Shown here one piece after another: positions 11,381-24,189 of a stretch of DNA of 64,000 nt. The notes beneath the pieces were generated by a model. It did no database searches, had not been told where the DNA came from, and saw only the letters and a program-made list of their open reading frames with translations. The position numbers were made by a program, and so were the translations under genes. Each line of letters begins with the position of its first letter. The stretch's first letter is position 1. The stretch is from Lethocerus indicus. Its lineage: Eukaryota > Arthropoda > Insecta > Hemiptera > Belostomatidae. The stretch is from the NCBI GenBank assembly GCA_019843655.1, contig JACDQD010000003.1, positions 29,190,224 through 29,254,223 on the forward strand, given 5' to 3'.

Positions 11381-11699
11381 AAAATTGCTGGGATTATTTG
11401 TGCGCGCGGTGCGTTTCGATCCGGCGCAAATCCTCCCAATTTCCGGAACCGTTCCGATATTTCCCGACGTGGAAATCTCGGGCGCCGACGACGCTTCAAT
11501 TAAAATTTCGAAATTTTCGGACCGCCGAATCGTTTTTCCCCGACGCGGCGCTTTGACCGGTTTAATTCGGTCATCGGCAACGTCGGCCGGCCCTCGGCTT
11601 CCTTCCCCCTTTTATTCTGGCGGCGGGTTAGGTATTATTAACGTCGTTAACGTGCCCCGAGCGGTATGGAGCGACACGCGATTAAATTTGATATTTTAG
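11381..11699 (+). other. CpG-dense block with an open frame, unrecognised
   Basis: About 43 CpG dinucleotides fall in 11401-11680, far more than the flanks. The plus strand is open from 11385 to 11699 (104 codons, first codon TTG, no in-frame ATG near the start). The encoded residues look protein-like but match no family I know. An unmethylated CpG-rich regulatory element, an exon or a decayed coding fragment would all fit. I cannot choose among them. Confidence 0.25.
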
Positions 11700-11714
11700 T
11701 TCCGTCCTATTTAG

Positions 11715-11762
11715 CCCGGGGCCCGGGCCCCCGAACCCAACGCGGAAATAAACCCGGGCCCG
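11715..11762. repeat. GGGCCC-rich palindromic cluster
   Basis: GGGGCCCGGGCCCC is a 14-bp perfect palindrome at about 11718-11731. A second CCCGGGCCCGG follows near 11753. They look like low-complexity GC sequence with self-pairing potential. No function can be assigned. Confidence 0.4.
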
Positions 11763-11764
11763 GA

Positions 11765-12900
11765 CAGATATGAAATATGTAGCGTCTAGAGTTGTATTTT
11801 TTACACTTCTCTCTTCTCTCTTTTTTCCGTCCTCCCTGGAAAATTCAATTTATGGCCCCTTTCTACCCCATTTTTCGGCATTTCCCCCGTGTAAAAGTGT
11901 ATACGCCAGCGTTAATTGACCCACATAACAGTCTTAATAAAAGCGTTCGGAAGAAAAACCTTGATGCGGAAGTTCGGTTAATTTCAAATACGTTGTAACG
12001 AGGAAAGTATTCAGAAATTATCCAAGAAATCGAAAATATTTAACTGATACGCTTTTCTTTATTATCAACTCTATATACACTACACAAGTATATGACGTAA
12101 TTTCATCGAATAATATCACGAATTAACGAGGAACGATTCCTATCTCTCGGTACAATTAAAACTAGAATTTTTGGAAAATAAAATTAAAACTTGCTCGGAA
12201 ACCGACATGTCGGTTATTATTATGATCTAACTGAGTATATTTTGCATTTTTCATTGTCTACAGTATAAAAATATTGTTCACTGTTCCCCACTTGTACTCC
12301 GGTCAGTTATAGTTATACGAGTGGAGTCGGAAAATCGCAAGAGTGATGATATTCAAAATCGTCGCGGGAACAGAAATAATCACTAAAATTAATTGACACA
12401 TCTGAACACAAAATGTGTTCACCTTCAGACAAACGTTATGCCTAGCGAGAGTGGCCTACACCATTCTTCTGGCTATTTTAGCTGGCGAGTCAAACGCCGC
12501 TTTATCGTCACGCGTACAGTATAATATTGACCGTGGGAGCGCCCCCTGGCACAATGGACTCCGGTCCGCAATGTTTAAATCACACCGGTGTCAGGGCGAA
12601 GCGGGCAGTTTAGAAAAAGAAATGACAGGGCGCCACGGCCGACATTTATCAGATTATTAGGGCCACTAAATCAGCGCCGGGGAGCATCGGCCCGCGACCC
12701 CCGATGACAAACTGCCACCACCAGCTACCCTCTCTGTTCACCACCACCCTCCGAACGATACACGTTTTGATTAAAACTTCGAGACGAAATAAAATGTAGG
12801 GGGAGGAAAAACATTTTGTTTCCACCCTCGCGCCCGTGTAAGGGAGAGTCTCAGTTCTGGCCGACCTGGGGCCAATTAGACGGAGATGCACCGCTGACAG
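11765..12900. other. Non-coding stretch, weak signals only
   Basis: AT-rich DNA in the first half, GC-richer from 12400. A TATA-like string (12264) and a TCAGTT initiator-like string (12303) lie upstream of a frame at 12415-12660 that begins with GTG and has a hydrophobic N-terminal part. The TATA-to-initiator spacing is too long and the frame has no ATG, so I do not call a gene. Confidence 0.5.
12200..12215. repeat. 16-bp perfect palindrome
   Basis: AACCGACATGTCGGTT is fully self-complementary over 16 bases, centred on ACATGT. It is a possible dimeric binding site. About one such palindrome is expected by chance in a window of this size. Confidence 0.5.
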
Positions 12901-15638
12901 AAACGTACGACCTCCGTCGTGCTCGTATATTTCAATTCGAGAGAAAAAACATTATATAATATAATACAAATGAATAAAATTTTGGTGTAAAAAATCCTCT
13001 GTAAATTCTGTACACCACTGCAATTATCGTTAAATTAAAGGTAGACGGTAGTTTCCCTACGGTTAAAGATGAAAAAAAATGATGTCATAATATATATTAT
13101 TACTATGAAGCTACTGTTGAAATCGTATTAAATAATCAGTTTTTTTTAATGATGTTAAAATGTCATACTTGTTTTTGTCATCCATTAATATTTGACCTCA
13201 ATGATCTTTCCCTGCGGACGAATGTTATGAAAAATATTTTCGCCCTCCCGCCGGAATTGTGTACCGTGTACCCCCCGAAGGGAAGGGATATCCGCTTTCT
13301 CAGAAAAAAGGCCTAACGATTTGCCGAAGTAGAAGTGAACGGGGCCGTGGACCAATTCGGCTCTCTCTCTCTCCTAATTGGAGCCCTAACCGGACTAAAC
13401 ATCCCACTTGAGTCCGTTTACTCCTCCCCTCGGACTTTATTAAGGCCGGTGACTCCGGGATATATATTTTATTTTCCCCGTTTTTCGGCTATTTTAATCT
13501 TTACAATATTGACGATACACGCGATGAAGATTTTTGATCTTCCAGAACCGGCCAGTAGCATTCGCTTAGTAACAGTGCAGACATCAAAATTTACTGATTT
13601 ACTACGGGATTTTGTAGTCTGTCTTGTGTAGAACGTATAGAACTGCGTTCAGCATCATTGTTAATATCAAAGTGATACAGTGTCGTATACCGGTTGATAT
13701 TGGTACATTCTGATAGCACTGATTTGCTCCAAAACAAAGAATCTAAATTATAAACTGAAAAAATAAACAGTCACATTATACTTAAACTTATGTTTTCGTA
13801 CATATTCTCCGCCTAGCACTAATGCAATAATAATGAGTATAAATACTACGAATTTTTTTTAGCAATACTGCCGTATTTATTTGAGACATATTTATAATTT
13901 AAGATATTTGTTTGGGGTTCAGCGGCAGAAAGTTAGATCTGGAATAGATATATTTAATTTAACATTTTATTCGCCGGTGGCATACTTCAGGCGTACTGAG
14001 CTGTTGGCCCAACAGTTGTTAGCTAAGTGACTTAACATTTGTCCGGGTGCTCATCCCATTTAATACTCGATTGGAGCTGTCTAGGCGGAGGTGGCGGGTC
14101 TCTCTGTGGTCCCGGGCCAGAGGCCATCCCTTAGTTGACCTCCATTCCACAAATCCCGTCCACCCCTTTTGCCCCTACCCTCCGCTTTCTCCGAATAGTA
14201 AATAAAACATCACCGTATAAAGACCCTTACAAACTGTCATTTCCCAGCTACCAANATAGAATTGATTGATTAGCGTCATAAAAACTTACTGGTCCTTATC
14301 CAGTAATATCTCAATTAATCACCAACCATCTTTACTTCGCGAATATTATCGATTCTGTAAAATACCTTCCGAAATATACACAATTAAAAGAAAATAATTG
14401 GTATAATTTTAAGAAAAAAATAACGAACACTCATATATTCTAATTTCAGCGTTGAAACTAATGAACTGAAAATCAAAACTCTCATAAGCATATACACTAA
14501 GCTAAAATTTAAGAGGAATGATGTTGTGTAATTGAGATGTTGTTCCCAGGTTGCGATTCTGTTGAGGGAAATGATGTGCAACAGCTGATGAGTGGACAGG
14601 TTTATCGTAACTGGGGCCGAAAAATAGAGTCCATTTTGTTTTTCATATCAATTTTGCTTGGGGCTCGAGCGAGGGTAAAAATTCGCCTTTCATACGCCGC
14701 CACCCGCCTCCCCTTTATTCGGGTCCTCAATTAAAATGTAGCATTTAGAAATGGAAAACCAACAATTGTTTTACCCTCGGTTGGCCGTTGGAAGGGGTGG
14801 TTTGGAGATGATTTGGTTTTTTGCGTTCGGCCTGAAAGGCCCCTTTCCACCCACCCCTCTTGCACTCTCACCCCCTCCCCTCTCACTATCTATCTATTTT
14901 ACTTTTTATTTATAATAAAAACAATTTAAATTCGGTTAGGGCGGCACATGCCCAAACCCGCCTCGAGCGACGTTCAACCCTAATTAACCCCGGCGGAATT
15001 TTCCCTCTATCGGTAAATAAACTCTTTTAATTGAAATGCCTCGCGTGCGTTTCATCGGTATATTTGTAAACGAGTTATTTCTGGCCAATTTGGCCGAACC
15101 ATCCTTCGGGCTATAAATTCGTTCGGCAACGAATTCTGGAGGTATTTATTAAATGCCAAAATATTTGAGTTATATATTACAATATGAAGTGATATACGAG
15201 AACCAGTCCAATCTAAATAAATGTACTCCCGCAAGAGTCGCAAAATTTCCACGCTGAATTTAAAAATTGGATTTTCCAGGATACGCTGGGAGAACAGTGG
15301 TGGTTTAAAGTTTCAAATTTATAATTTGAAACCTTATATTACTGAACTCGTAAATAATTTAAATATATTTATAAATAAATATACACAGATATTGTTTAAT
15401 ATTCAAGAATTAATATTTCTCATTTCGGCATTACTTACCAAAGCACGACAGTATTATAAGTATTAGATTTCTATTAACGTAAAAATCGAATGGTAATATA
15501 AGAGTCAATCAGACGAGATCGACCACACGCGACTGGGCCTCTATTCAGTGGAACTCATTGAATAACACCATACCCAACCTTTGAGGTAATACTCAACCCT
15601 TTCCCAATTATCAGTTTTCCAATTACTGTAATGAATGC

Positions 15639-15640
<2 letters not shown>
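12900..15640. other. Non-coding stretch, nothing recognised
   Basis: Mostly AT-rich DNA with small GC-rich patches near 13205-13450 and 14040-14190 and a (TATC)3 near 14886. The short frames in it show no recognisable domain or splice framing. Confidence 0.55.
14255..14255. other. Ambiguous base (N)
   Basis: The only non-ACGT character I saw in the window. It is a single unresolved base rather than a gap of Ns, and marks a polymorphic or poorly supported consensus position. Confidence 0.95.

Positions 15641-15641
<1 letters not shown>

Positions 15642-15683
<42 letters not shown>
15642..15683. repeat. TA microsatellite (about 21 units)
   Basis: An uninterrupted alternating TA tract in AT-rich sequence. 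It can extrude as a cruciform and is prone to length change. Confidence 0.9.
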
Positions 15684-15688
<5 letters not shown>

Positions 15689-15689
15689 C

Positions 15690-18600
15690 TAATTTCAGAA
15701 GCCAATATTTAATTAAGATCCAATTTAGACATGATATTAGTGTACTCGATTGTACGTATATTGCTCAGTATTACTGAATGTTTCAATTTCTAATTGTTGA
15801 ATAAGCCGATCATTTCTGAATATTGGTATGCAAATAATAGAACGACCGTATCGTCGGCTCTAGCCAATAATTGAACTGGTTTATTGACATTTTAAGACAG
15901 ATCGGGGGGGTCGGATAATTGAACCGGTATTATTGAATGAAAATATGGGATTTCTATGCAAACCGGAAAATCTGTTCAATCTAGTATATGATAATGTTTT
16001 AATACAATTAGATATTATCAGAGGAGATACCAACTGGCATTCTCCCTTCTTTTAAAGTCTATATACTTACTTGGTATAATTAACGTGGGCACTTCCGTTT
16101 GAGGCGAAGGAGGTAGCGTCAATTATTTGTACATTTTATTATGTTGGAATAGTTCGGCCGAACCCTTACCAGCCCGAGTACACCTTCATTAATTGAAAAA
16201 CGTCGATTCGGTCAATTCGCATCCGGTAGCGGCTGTCTATCTCCAGTGACCCGCCCTTTGAGCAAGCGTCGCCCAGAACTGAGACCAATTGTTGATTTGC
16301 CATTTACCGTAATAATGTCCTGCCCCCCCCCCCTCACCCTCTGTTGCCATTAAGCACGCACACGGACACAAGGTAGAGCCTTCCTCTTCCTGAAGCTGTA
16401 GTGCACTCTGTATACGCGTGTGTGTGTGTGAGGTTCCCCACCATTAGCTACCCCCCGTGCCGCCCCCGCCTATCACTGATGCTACAGCGACCCCCCACAA
16501 AGCGGTGACCCGGCCAGCTCTTAGGCAAATTGAAATCGGTCCCGTTTATGTCCCGTCCGGTGTTGCGTTCCACCATGTAAACACGGCCGGGCCTATATTC
16601 AGTCACCGTGAGCACGAGTATATTTAAATATATAGGCGTGTTTTACCCACGCCCCCTTACCGGCAGTTCATATGAAGATTTCCGCGACAAAAACAACGCC
16701 ATCGTTCGAAATTAGTTTCTCAATTAAAATCTTTTGGGTGCACTGGTTTAACGAAATTTTGCCTCCACATAATTGCGTAACACTGAGGACCTCTATCCAG
16801 AATATTCCACCGGCGATAAAAGTCAGAGAAGATGCGGTGAAAAAGTAATTCTTCAATTAAAAATTATATTACCACTTGAAATTTTCCGACCATCAATAAA
16901 CATGGAATAATATTTAATGCGACAATAGCTCTAAAGAGCTTTTTACAAAAATGAAGGGCAAAATAATTGAAAAATTTATGTTCGACCGATACCATAATTA
17001 ACGATACAAAACTGTTGTACAAGTTCACTGATCAAAAGTGATTTCTGTAAGTTTCAAGTGCAATAGCACACTTTTGTAAACTCCGCTCAACTGCAAACAG
17101 AAATTTATCGAAAAATGTTCATATTATCATTAACAAAATATCAAAATTATGGATTTAGACTGAATAAAAAACTGAATACGAGGCGATTATCCACTTTGTA
17201 TTCAGCTCAGTTGTCTTTCAAGAAATTTCTCAGTTATTCTATCCCCGTTTAAAAGGGGTTATTTTAATTTTCCCCACATTAAAATTGGTTTTCAATTTTT
17301 AATTTGAATAACGTAACTTTACACATATATTATATGTAACGTTATATTTCCCAACTTCCGAACACTGCTTCCTGCCGAAAATTCTACGCGGAAAAACTGA
17401 CGGTCGGAATCGTACTGTAGTGGAGGTTGGAGTCGCGGTGCTGCCGGTGGAATTTGCCTGCGGTGTTTGCCTGAAAGGAGAGTGAGAGGGGTTGAGAGGG
17501 GGTGGACTGAGGGTTTGAGGGGGTGGAATGAGGGTGACGGTTGAGCGGGGAGTGGAGGCTTGTGATGTCTGCCGGAGCTCGGATTGCTTTCCACCTGGCA
17601 GGGCTTCCTCACAACCTGTTGCTTTGAAAACCTTTCTTCCCCAATGCTCACCGGCAAAGCTTCCCGGGTTGGTTATTTTTAAAAAATAAATCATAAAGCA
17701 CCGCTCCGGCGTGACGTCTTTCAATACCTTTTTTCATAATATAAATCACTTCTCCTTTCGTACCGTTGAATGTGTATAATTCATTGTATCTATTCTATGT
17801 TACTATATTTTACTAATAAAAGAATTATAGTAGTTATTCTTCGCTTAGTTATTATTTAGGCGCTAAATAATGGTATTACGGTCATTTCTGATAAGCGATA
17901 CTTAAGTAGTATAATTTAAGTTTCAGAACATCAAAAATATGTAATTACCTTGTCCTACTTGTTTCATGCATTTTATCTATTATCTCGAAAATGCTTTTTT
18001 AGAGTGTATCAATAAATAAAACTTCTTAATGGAACCATCCGAAAATATTTTCATCCCGTCAAATTTTTTAACAATCCGTCTGTTCTGGACAGAGTTATAT
18101 AAAAACCGGCAAAATAACACGATATTTTTACCGTTTCTGTTATTGGCGTGGTGTATCTCACTCGACAAGATACGACCGAACAAGAAAAACATATTTGACT
18201 ATCTTCTGAATTGATGGCAAAAGTGTGCGTCCTGTAGGATCAAATTTCTTTGGATGTTCGCTCCAAAAAAAAACAGTATAGTTAATTTCAGGCCTAATTT
18301 TAACTGTATACTAAGAGGAGCTATTGGTTGTATCGTCCATACTTTTCTGCGATCCAACTTCTATCGGGCTTTGCAGTTTGGAACGGTTATTGCAGCATTC
18401 CCCGCAAAATATTTCGGGTATACAACGAATGAGCGAAGGAGTACATTACAGTGTGTACAGAATAGCTAAATATATACTCATAAATAATGTATAAGTAATA
18501 AATTACGGTGACCGGTTAGATACATACCGTAATCATTGAGTGTTACGGAACAATTGCTAATTATATATATACAAGCTAGAAACATATTAGTCTCATATTA

Positions 18601-18780
18601 TTATACTGAACCGATGTATCGATTTATTCCCTCATTGAATGCCCAGCGACGCTCCTTGGGGAAATCTCGAAAGCGGTGAATGCTATTAGCGGAAGAACCT
18701 AGCGATCATAACTTGGCTTTTATAAGTTGGCAGAATTAATCCGCATTAAGGGGGCCCCGATGCTAATAGGGATTGTTCTA
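15690..18780. other. Non-coding stretch, nothing recognised
   Basis: Mixed to AT-rich DNA. C11 lies at 16323-16333, a short GT run at about 16418-16430, and a small AGCTCT/AGAGCT hairpin near 16927. A 141-codon minus-strand frame at 17299-17724 is rich in Pro, Ser and Thr, lies in a GGGTGGA-type low-complexity patch and has no known domain. Confidence 0.5.
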
Positions 18781-18912
18781 AGTCTGTGGGATTACCGGGG
18801 CGGAACAAAGCCAGGCTGGGAGGCCGAGGACCCGGAGTCCTCCGCCAAAATCAATATGTAACTACCAAAAGGATACATCGGCTTCGACAGGCTCGAATGG
18901 AACATTTGTCGG

Positions 18913-18914
<2 letters not shown>

Positions 18915-18950
<36 letters not shown>
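18915..18950. repeat. TC microsatellite (18 units)
   Basis: Perfect (TC)18, with a short imperfect extension to about 18962. The Ser-Leu and Arg-Glu frames across it are artefacts. Confidence 0.9.
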
Positions 18951-18956
<6 letters not shown>

Positions 18957-18962
18957 ACTCTC

Positions 18963-21720
18963 AGTCCCTGGGCCAATAGATAATTTACAGGCGAAAACAG
19001 TTAGCACTAAAGCACGGGGACGATGTAGGTTTCTCCCGATGCACGAATGTTTAATTTATGAGATCGGTTTTAATCGAGGCCCTTACCCTATCGTCGGTCC
19101 CGACCTCGGGGGTGATATGAGGGTGCGTGCCGGATTCCTGAAAGTTTACCAATTCATAGGGTTAACACCCACACAGAGCGGAGTGGGTAAAATGTTCGCT
19201 GACAATGTATGAGATTCCAGATTCTCCGGCATAATTCAGTGAGCATTAAATGTAACGAACATTTTAATGTTAAAGTATTGGTATTTTTTAATTTAATTAA
19301 TAGTTCATTATTGGTAACGTGCTTCCGAATATTTTGTCGTAAACAAATTGCATGTTAGCGAGAGTAGAATAGAATAGTATTGGATAGAATAAACGAGTAG
19401 GCAGGAGGCCAATCTTAACTTGTATATTATATATATGAAATTCATTATAAATAATTGCTTTATTGATGTTATTTGCACCTTTAATTCCCTGCTGAATTCA
19501 TAAAATGAAGTTTTAACCCGCAAACTGGGTCCTAATGTTCCAGAACGGATAGTGTATTGCGTCGAATGGGAATTAACTTACAGAGTGACGAAGCGTACCC
19601 CTGACATCCCTTGTATTAATTTAATTAAAAAATTTCCCCCTCCCATTTAATAATTCGGATTAAATAATAAGAAAATTTTTAACCCTTTTTTTCGTCTAAT
19701 TCGATATTTTTTTCCCGCCGCCATTATTCGAGCTATGTAAATTCGACAATGTCTTTTTTTCGCTGCAAACTAATTTCTTTTGTCTTCGTAGGCGGTGCTT
19801 CTTTTTATAAATATTAAAATATTTTAATTTCTCACGCGTCAGCTCTCTCACTCTCTCTCTAGCCCGGCATTCTCAGAATAATTATCCGAGCGGTGGCCTG
19901 ATGACACTGGGCTCAATAGAGCCTTCTCGAATATTAATCGCGTTTTAATTTATCTCGGCGCATTTTAAACTATTTCCTGCGTTTAATTTCCTCGCCGGAA
20001 AATCTTCAGATACGCCGGTCGACAATATTCACCGCAACTGTTATCCTCGATGTAACAAATATTTTCCAAATTCATAACGCACGTACATAAGGCTCGTCTC
20101 CCAAGTATGATATTTATTACATATAACAAAATAGTAGACAAAAATAATAACTTTCTAATACACGAGTTCGTATCAAAAACCTATAATTCTTCTCGACACA
20201 GGAGTCCGGTCCTTCGATATTGCCGCAGCCCCAAATATGTAAAGAACGTTCCGTAATACTGGAATACGCGACGGAATGTTTTGATGAAGACATGTCTCTT
20301 GCGGGCAGAATATATCGGGGAATGTTTTGGAACCGGTTCAAACCTTCATATCAACGCAGAACAGACACCGAGAATTCCACCACTTATCTGGATTGAAGAT
20401 GTACTGAATTGGGTACAGAGAGTAATATTTATGAAATCGGGGATGTTTATTACGCTATTACGGCATTTTGTACTTTACTTGTGTAAGCACACGATTGTTC
20501 ATTTGTTTAATTATACAAGTATATTCTGTCACTGAGGAGTTAGACATGAGTTTAGACCCGTTCGGAATTTGGTCAAATATTATCTCTGCCCTCTGTTTTT
20601 TCAAATGAGTGGACCCATTTTGGCTCCTATCCATACTCAGAGTTGCATTATTTTAGTACCACATTAAATGAAACAGTTGTAAAACTCTAGGACTCTAGTA
20701 CCCGCTAAGGAATTCATTCACTTTACTCTGAATATACAACCTTCTGTTATATACGGAGTGCCAAACGGCCGTTGTCGCCGAATGGGTTAAAGTTGAATTC
20801 CGTTCGATTTCGCCTCTGTATTGGAACCGTCGAATAATTTTATGCGGCAATTTCAAATTGGTCACCCGTGTCCGCGGCCCCCGACCGCGTACGGCGAACC
20901 CAAAACATCCGCCCTCTAATCAGTATGCATAAGTTAATGCGAATACGATTTGATGTCCTTTGAAATCCCATCGAAAACAAGATTTGCCTAATTGTCCGCC
21001 CGGTAATCTGTACAACCCCCCCCCTCAGCTACCCCTAAATCGCCGCTCTTGTCCATTCCCAATCCCAACGTCGATTCCATCACAGCTATTACTATATCCG
21101 CCTAATGTAAATTATTAACGACAATTCCGTGTTCGACAGATTATCTGGAGAACGAGATTGATCTGTTGTTTATCGAGCCGATCAAGTACTCGAATCATAT
21201 ACAACTTGAATCTACCGGCCTTCGATTTTGGATCAATTCTCCCGTTCGTATTACGAATTTGAATTACGAATCGTATCACCGATGTTATCATCGAAAATAA
21301 TCGGAAAATATCGTGCGCTCTGTACAGTTATCTGCGTATCGGATGCCTCGAAGATAGTATCAGTTCATAGAGCTAACTTGATGCCTTATCGGTGCATAAC
21401 GCGGTATAAAAAGGGATCACAAAAAGACGAAACCAATTTAGTTTAATTACAAGGTTAAGTAACTGGGAAATGTACGTGTGATCAAACAACGAAATGTTGT
21501 GAACAAGATTAAAAAGGAAGTGTAATTGTCAGAGTAATAATAATATACTGAAAATGACAATTGGTATTCATGAAGTGGAATACAATCATTCTGTCAGTGG
21601 TCATTAACACGTCTGTTACAGTTGAACTAAATGCTCTACACGAAACTATCGTGCAAATCTACTATGATTTGACAAAATCTGCGAGTCGAGGCGGAAAATC
21701 ACAATAGCAGTGTTACGGTA
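18963..21720. other. Non-coding stretch, nothing recognised
   Basis: Mostly AT-rich DNA. An acceptor-like string ends near 19791 (TTTTGTCTTCGTAG) without a supporting donor. An 84-codon frame at 20281-20535 has no recognisable domain. I see no RNA genes. Confidence 0.55.
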
Positions 21721-22217
21721 CGGTATATATTACCGACTATAGGGAAAGCCGAAACCTCGGGTCGGACGTAAGCCCCAATACTCAGGAGTGGCGATATGAA
21801 AGTTTAATTGTACAAGAGGCCCAGGGTTTAGCATTCAGGTATTGGCGGGGGACACCCCCACTGGTAACGGCAGGGTTGTTCCCACCTTGGGCGGTGGGAA
21901 GAGCGCCCCCAAAACGCGTTTTGTAAAATGCAAATGGTGGGCCCCCTGCCGGCACCCTCGCCGAGGTTGCGGCCACACTTTAGCCCCCGGAGCCGCGAGG
22001 GTTAGTGCGTAATTAAAACAATCAATCACTGGGCAACCGGGCTAATGGGCCCCGGTCGAGGTGATAGCCCCGGAGGTGCCCCCACCCTCCCCACCTCTCT
22101 ACGTCTCTATGTACCCCGCTCTCATCAACACACGTCCAATAATTGTTATAATAAGGTCCGCCCGTTCACCCTGCCCAATAAAGCGGACCGCGCCCCCCCC
22201 CCCCACCTTCACAATAT
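21721..22217. other. GC-rich non-coding stretch
   Basis: GC-rich DNA with G/C runs, including C12 at 22193-22204. The overlapping short minus-strand frames at 21782-22029 are alternative readings of the same GC-rich patch and match nothing known. Confidence 0.5.
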
Positions 22218-22273
22218 AACCTGTCGCGTTAAATTAAACCGCTAAATTATATTTGAACGCGTTATGGATTCCG
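22218..22273 (+). repeat. 56-bp dispersed element, copy A
   Basis: This matches 23006-23061 at 48 of 56 positions without gaps, in the same orientation and 788 bp away. The shared core is AACCTGTCGC, then TTAAATTAAACC, CTAAATTATA and TTATG.ATTCCG. Two of the differences (CG in copy A, CA in copy B) are transition changes. Similarity stops sharply on both sides. No inverted termini or target duplications are visible, so it may be a short repeat fragment or a duplicated regulatory element. Confidence 0.75.
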
Positions 22274-23005
22274 GCCGACGGTCCCCCATCCGCCTAACCC
22301 CTTGACAATCACGCCCCTTTCAGCCAACACTGCGCATTTTCTATTTAATATTTCGCGAAATTATCCCTATCTCTAGTATACACTTTCGGACAAAATAAAG
22401 TCGTCTTTCGGATATCGTCAGTATATTCGTTCTTCATACGGAGAATGAAGTATATTTATTTAAACTTGAAATTTCGTTATCCCCTTCCGACACATTCCGA
22501 CTTACGACTTGGACCGAGGGGACTAAATTGTTCCACTCTTGGAACAGTTCAGAACACTCTAATGCCAGTTCCCAGTTCATATTGGGGATGATATTCCGTA
22601 CAAAGATATCTTCTTATGGCACCTCACATTCAAACAATACTCGATGAAGAGTCCTCGCTGGAGGATATATCGAAGGCTAGGGCCGAAGAAATGTAAGAGA
22701 ATTATAACTTGTAACTCTGGTTTCCTGGTATATTTGTCGGAATTCGTTAGTATAATTTTACAAAATTATTTCAGTGACAGTATAACTGCACTGGAAGACT
22801 TTCAGCAGATGCGTGTGTAGATTAGTTGCGTTGGTACATTATTTGGCAACGCGTAGCGGCTGAGCTGAACCGGTAAATATGTTGGGCGGAGGTGTGTCTC
22901 TGAACGTGGGGCCTGGTTAGGAGGGCGGATGGGAGGATCGCACGTGCTATATAACGGCTACTAAACGCGGGGGCCTCTCCGCCCCTCCAGCCGGCCTAAC
23001 AGCCC
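22274..23005. other. Non-coding stretch between the repeat copies
   Basis: Mixed DNA with a GC-rich end at 22880-23000. An acceptor-like TTATTTCAG ends near 22773 and is followed by only a few codons before stops. No gene is called. Confidence 0.5.
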
Positions 23006-23061
23006 AACCTGTCGCATTAAATTAAACCACTAAATTATACCCGAATGCCTTATGAATTCCG
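23006..23061 (+). repeat. 56-bp dispersed element, copy B
   Basis: Same orientation and length as copy A at 22218-22273, with 8 mismatches and no gaps. The sequence around it (a GC-rich left flank, and CCCTCTCCCACC about 30 bp to the right) does not resemble the flanks of copy A, so only this core was copied or conserved. Confidence 0.75.
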
Positions 23062-24149
23062 TTCGCTGGGTTGCCAAACGGCCCCCTCGCGCCCTCTCCC
23101 ACCGCCCAATTGGCAACCAGATATCGAATTGCGAATTGCAATGATCGATAACGTTCTGAGTTTTATGGTATAGAAAATATAACAATTAATGACACTGTTA
23201 ATCGAAAGAACCTCAGGACAATTGTCCAGTTTAATCACGGATATGCACAGTAGGGCACTGCAAGAGGAAGCACACAACTCTTGGGGGTTTTCTTTCTATA
23301 CGATTCGGCCTCTAATTCCTTACCGAAGGAAGATCGTTGTCGACTGAAACGGTATCGTACTGAAACTGTACACCGTATTTTATTTATCCGTTCGTGTGTA
23401 TTATGTATTCATTCAAATTACATTACTTAGTCGTATGACAAGAAGATTTATACCTAAATACTCCTGTTACTTTTATTAATCTTATGGTGTACCGTACATA
23501 ATGTTCCTGTACTAGGATTTTTGTCCCGTGAGAAACGACCAACCTTCGCGGATTCTACGTCCAAGAATAATTGTAATTATATTCGTTTCAATAGATTCAA
23601 CTAGAATAATAGCCAATTTTATAATTTTTCCAATATTTTCATTAACCCTTATTATATGAGTGCCCCATATTGCCGTAAATTTAACATTCCGTTGAGTTAT
23701 TGCCCCGGCAATTTATTGTCACGAGCCATGAAAATTATGATATTAATCACCGATCTTTTGATTAATAGGCCGTAAAAATTCTTATAAATAGAAAGGCCGT
23801 CTTGGATAATTTAAGAACACCAGTCATCGTTTAGTGTAGACTGATATTCGTGTTGTCGCGGCGTTCTCTTATCTCCTCCTTCGGAGTCCTCCCTTTGTGG
23901 TCGCTGTGGAAGGGATAAATCACAGAAACGAGGAACCGAGGGACCTTTTTTTTCGGTTTCTTTTTATTATTAGCCTATTGTCGGGGCCCGACCGTTTGGT
24001 CGCGGGCCAGGCTCGTGGCCGCCTTTATTTTTGTAATCCACTCCCGTTTAGCTCCCCATTTCTAATTCCGTTGGCCGAGGCGGAAAAGGAACGGGAAAAA
24101 AAGAACTGGTCGCGACAGAAGAGAATGCCGACAATCGTGAGTTTCGATA

Positions 24150-24150
<1 letters not shown>
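23062..24150. other. Non-coding stretch, nothing recognised
   Basis: AT-rich DNA, becoming GC-richer after 23850. The 101-codon frame at 23897-24202 ends inside the GA microsatellite and is not supported. Confidence 0.55.

Positions 24151-24153
<3 letters not shown>

Positions 24154-24185
<32 letters not shown>
24154..24185. repeat. GA microsatellite (16 units)
   Basis: Perfect (GA)16. Ser-Leu and Arg-Glu frames on both strands come from it. Confidence 0.9.
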
Positions 24186-24187
<2 letters not shown>

Positions 24188-24189
24188 GG

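Noticed and set aside
12264..12660. TATA-like and TCAGTT initiator-like strings upstream of an 81-codon frame with a hydrophobic, signal-like N-terminus
   Set aside because: The frame begins with GTG and has no usable ATG, the ATG two bases earlier is in another frame and stops quickly, and the TATA-to-initiator distance is about 41 bases instead of about 30.
14578..14600. CTGATGAG string as a hammerhead core
   Set aside because: No GAAA partner and no flanking helices.
17299..17724. 141-codon minus-strand frame rich in Pro, Ser and Thr
   Set aside because: It overlaps another open minus-strand frame in a GGGTGGA-type low-complexity patch, and no motif is recognised.
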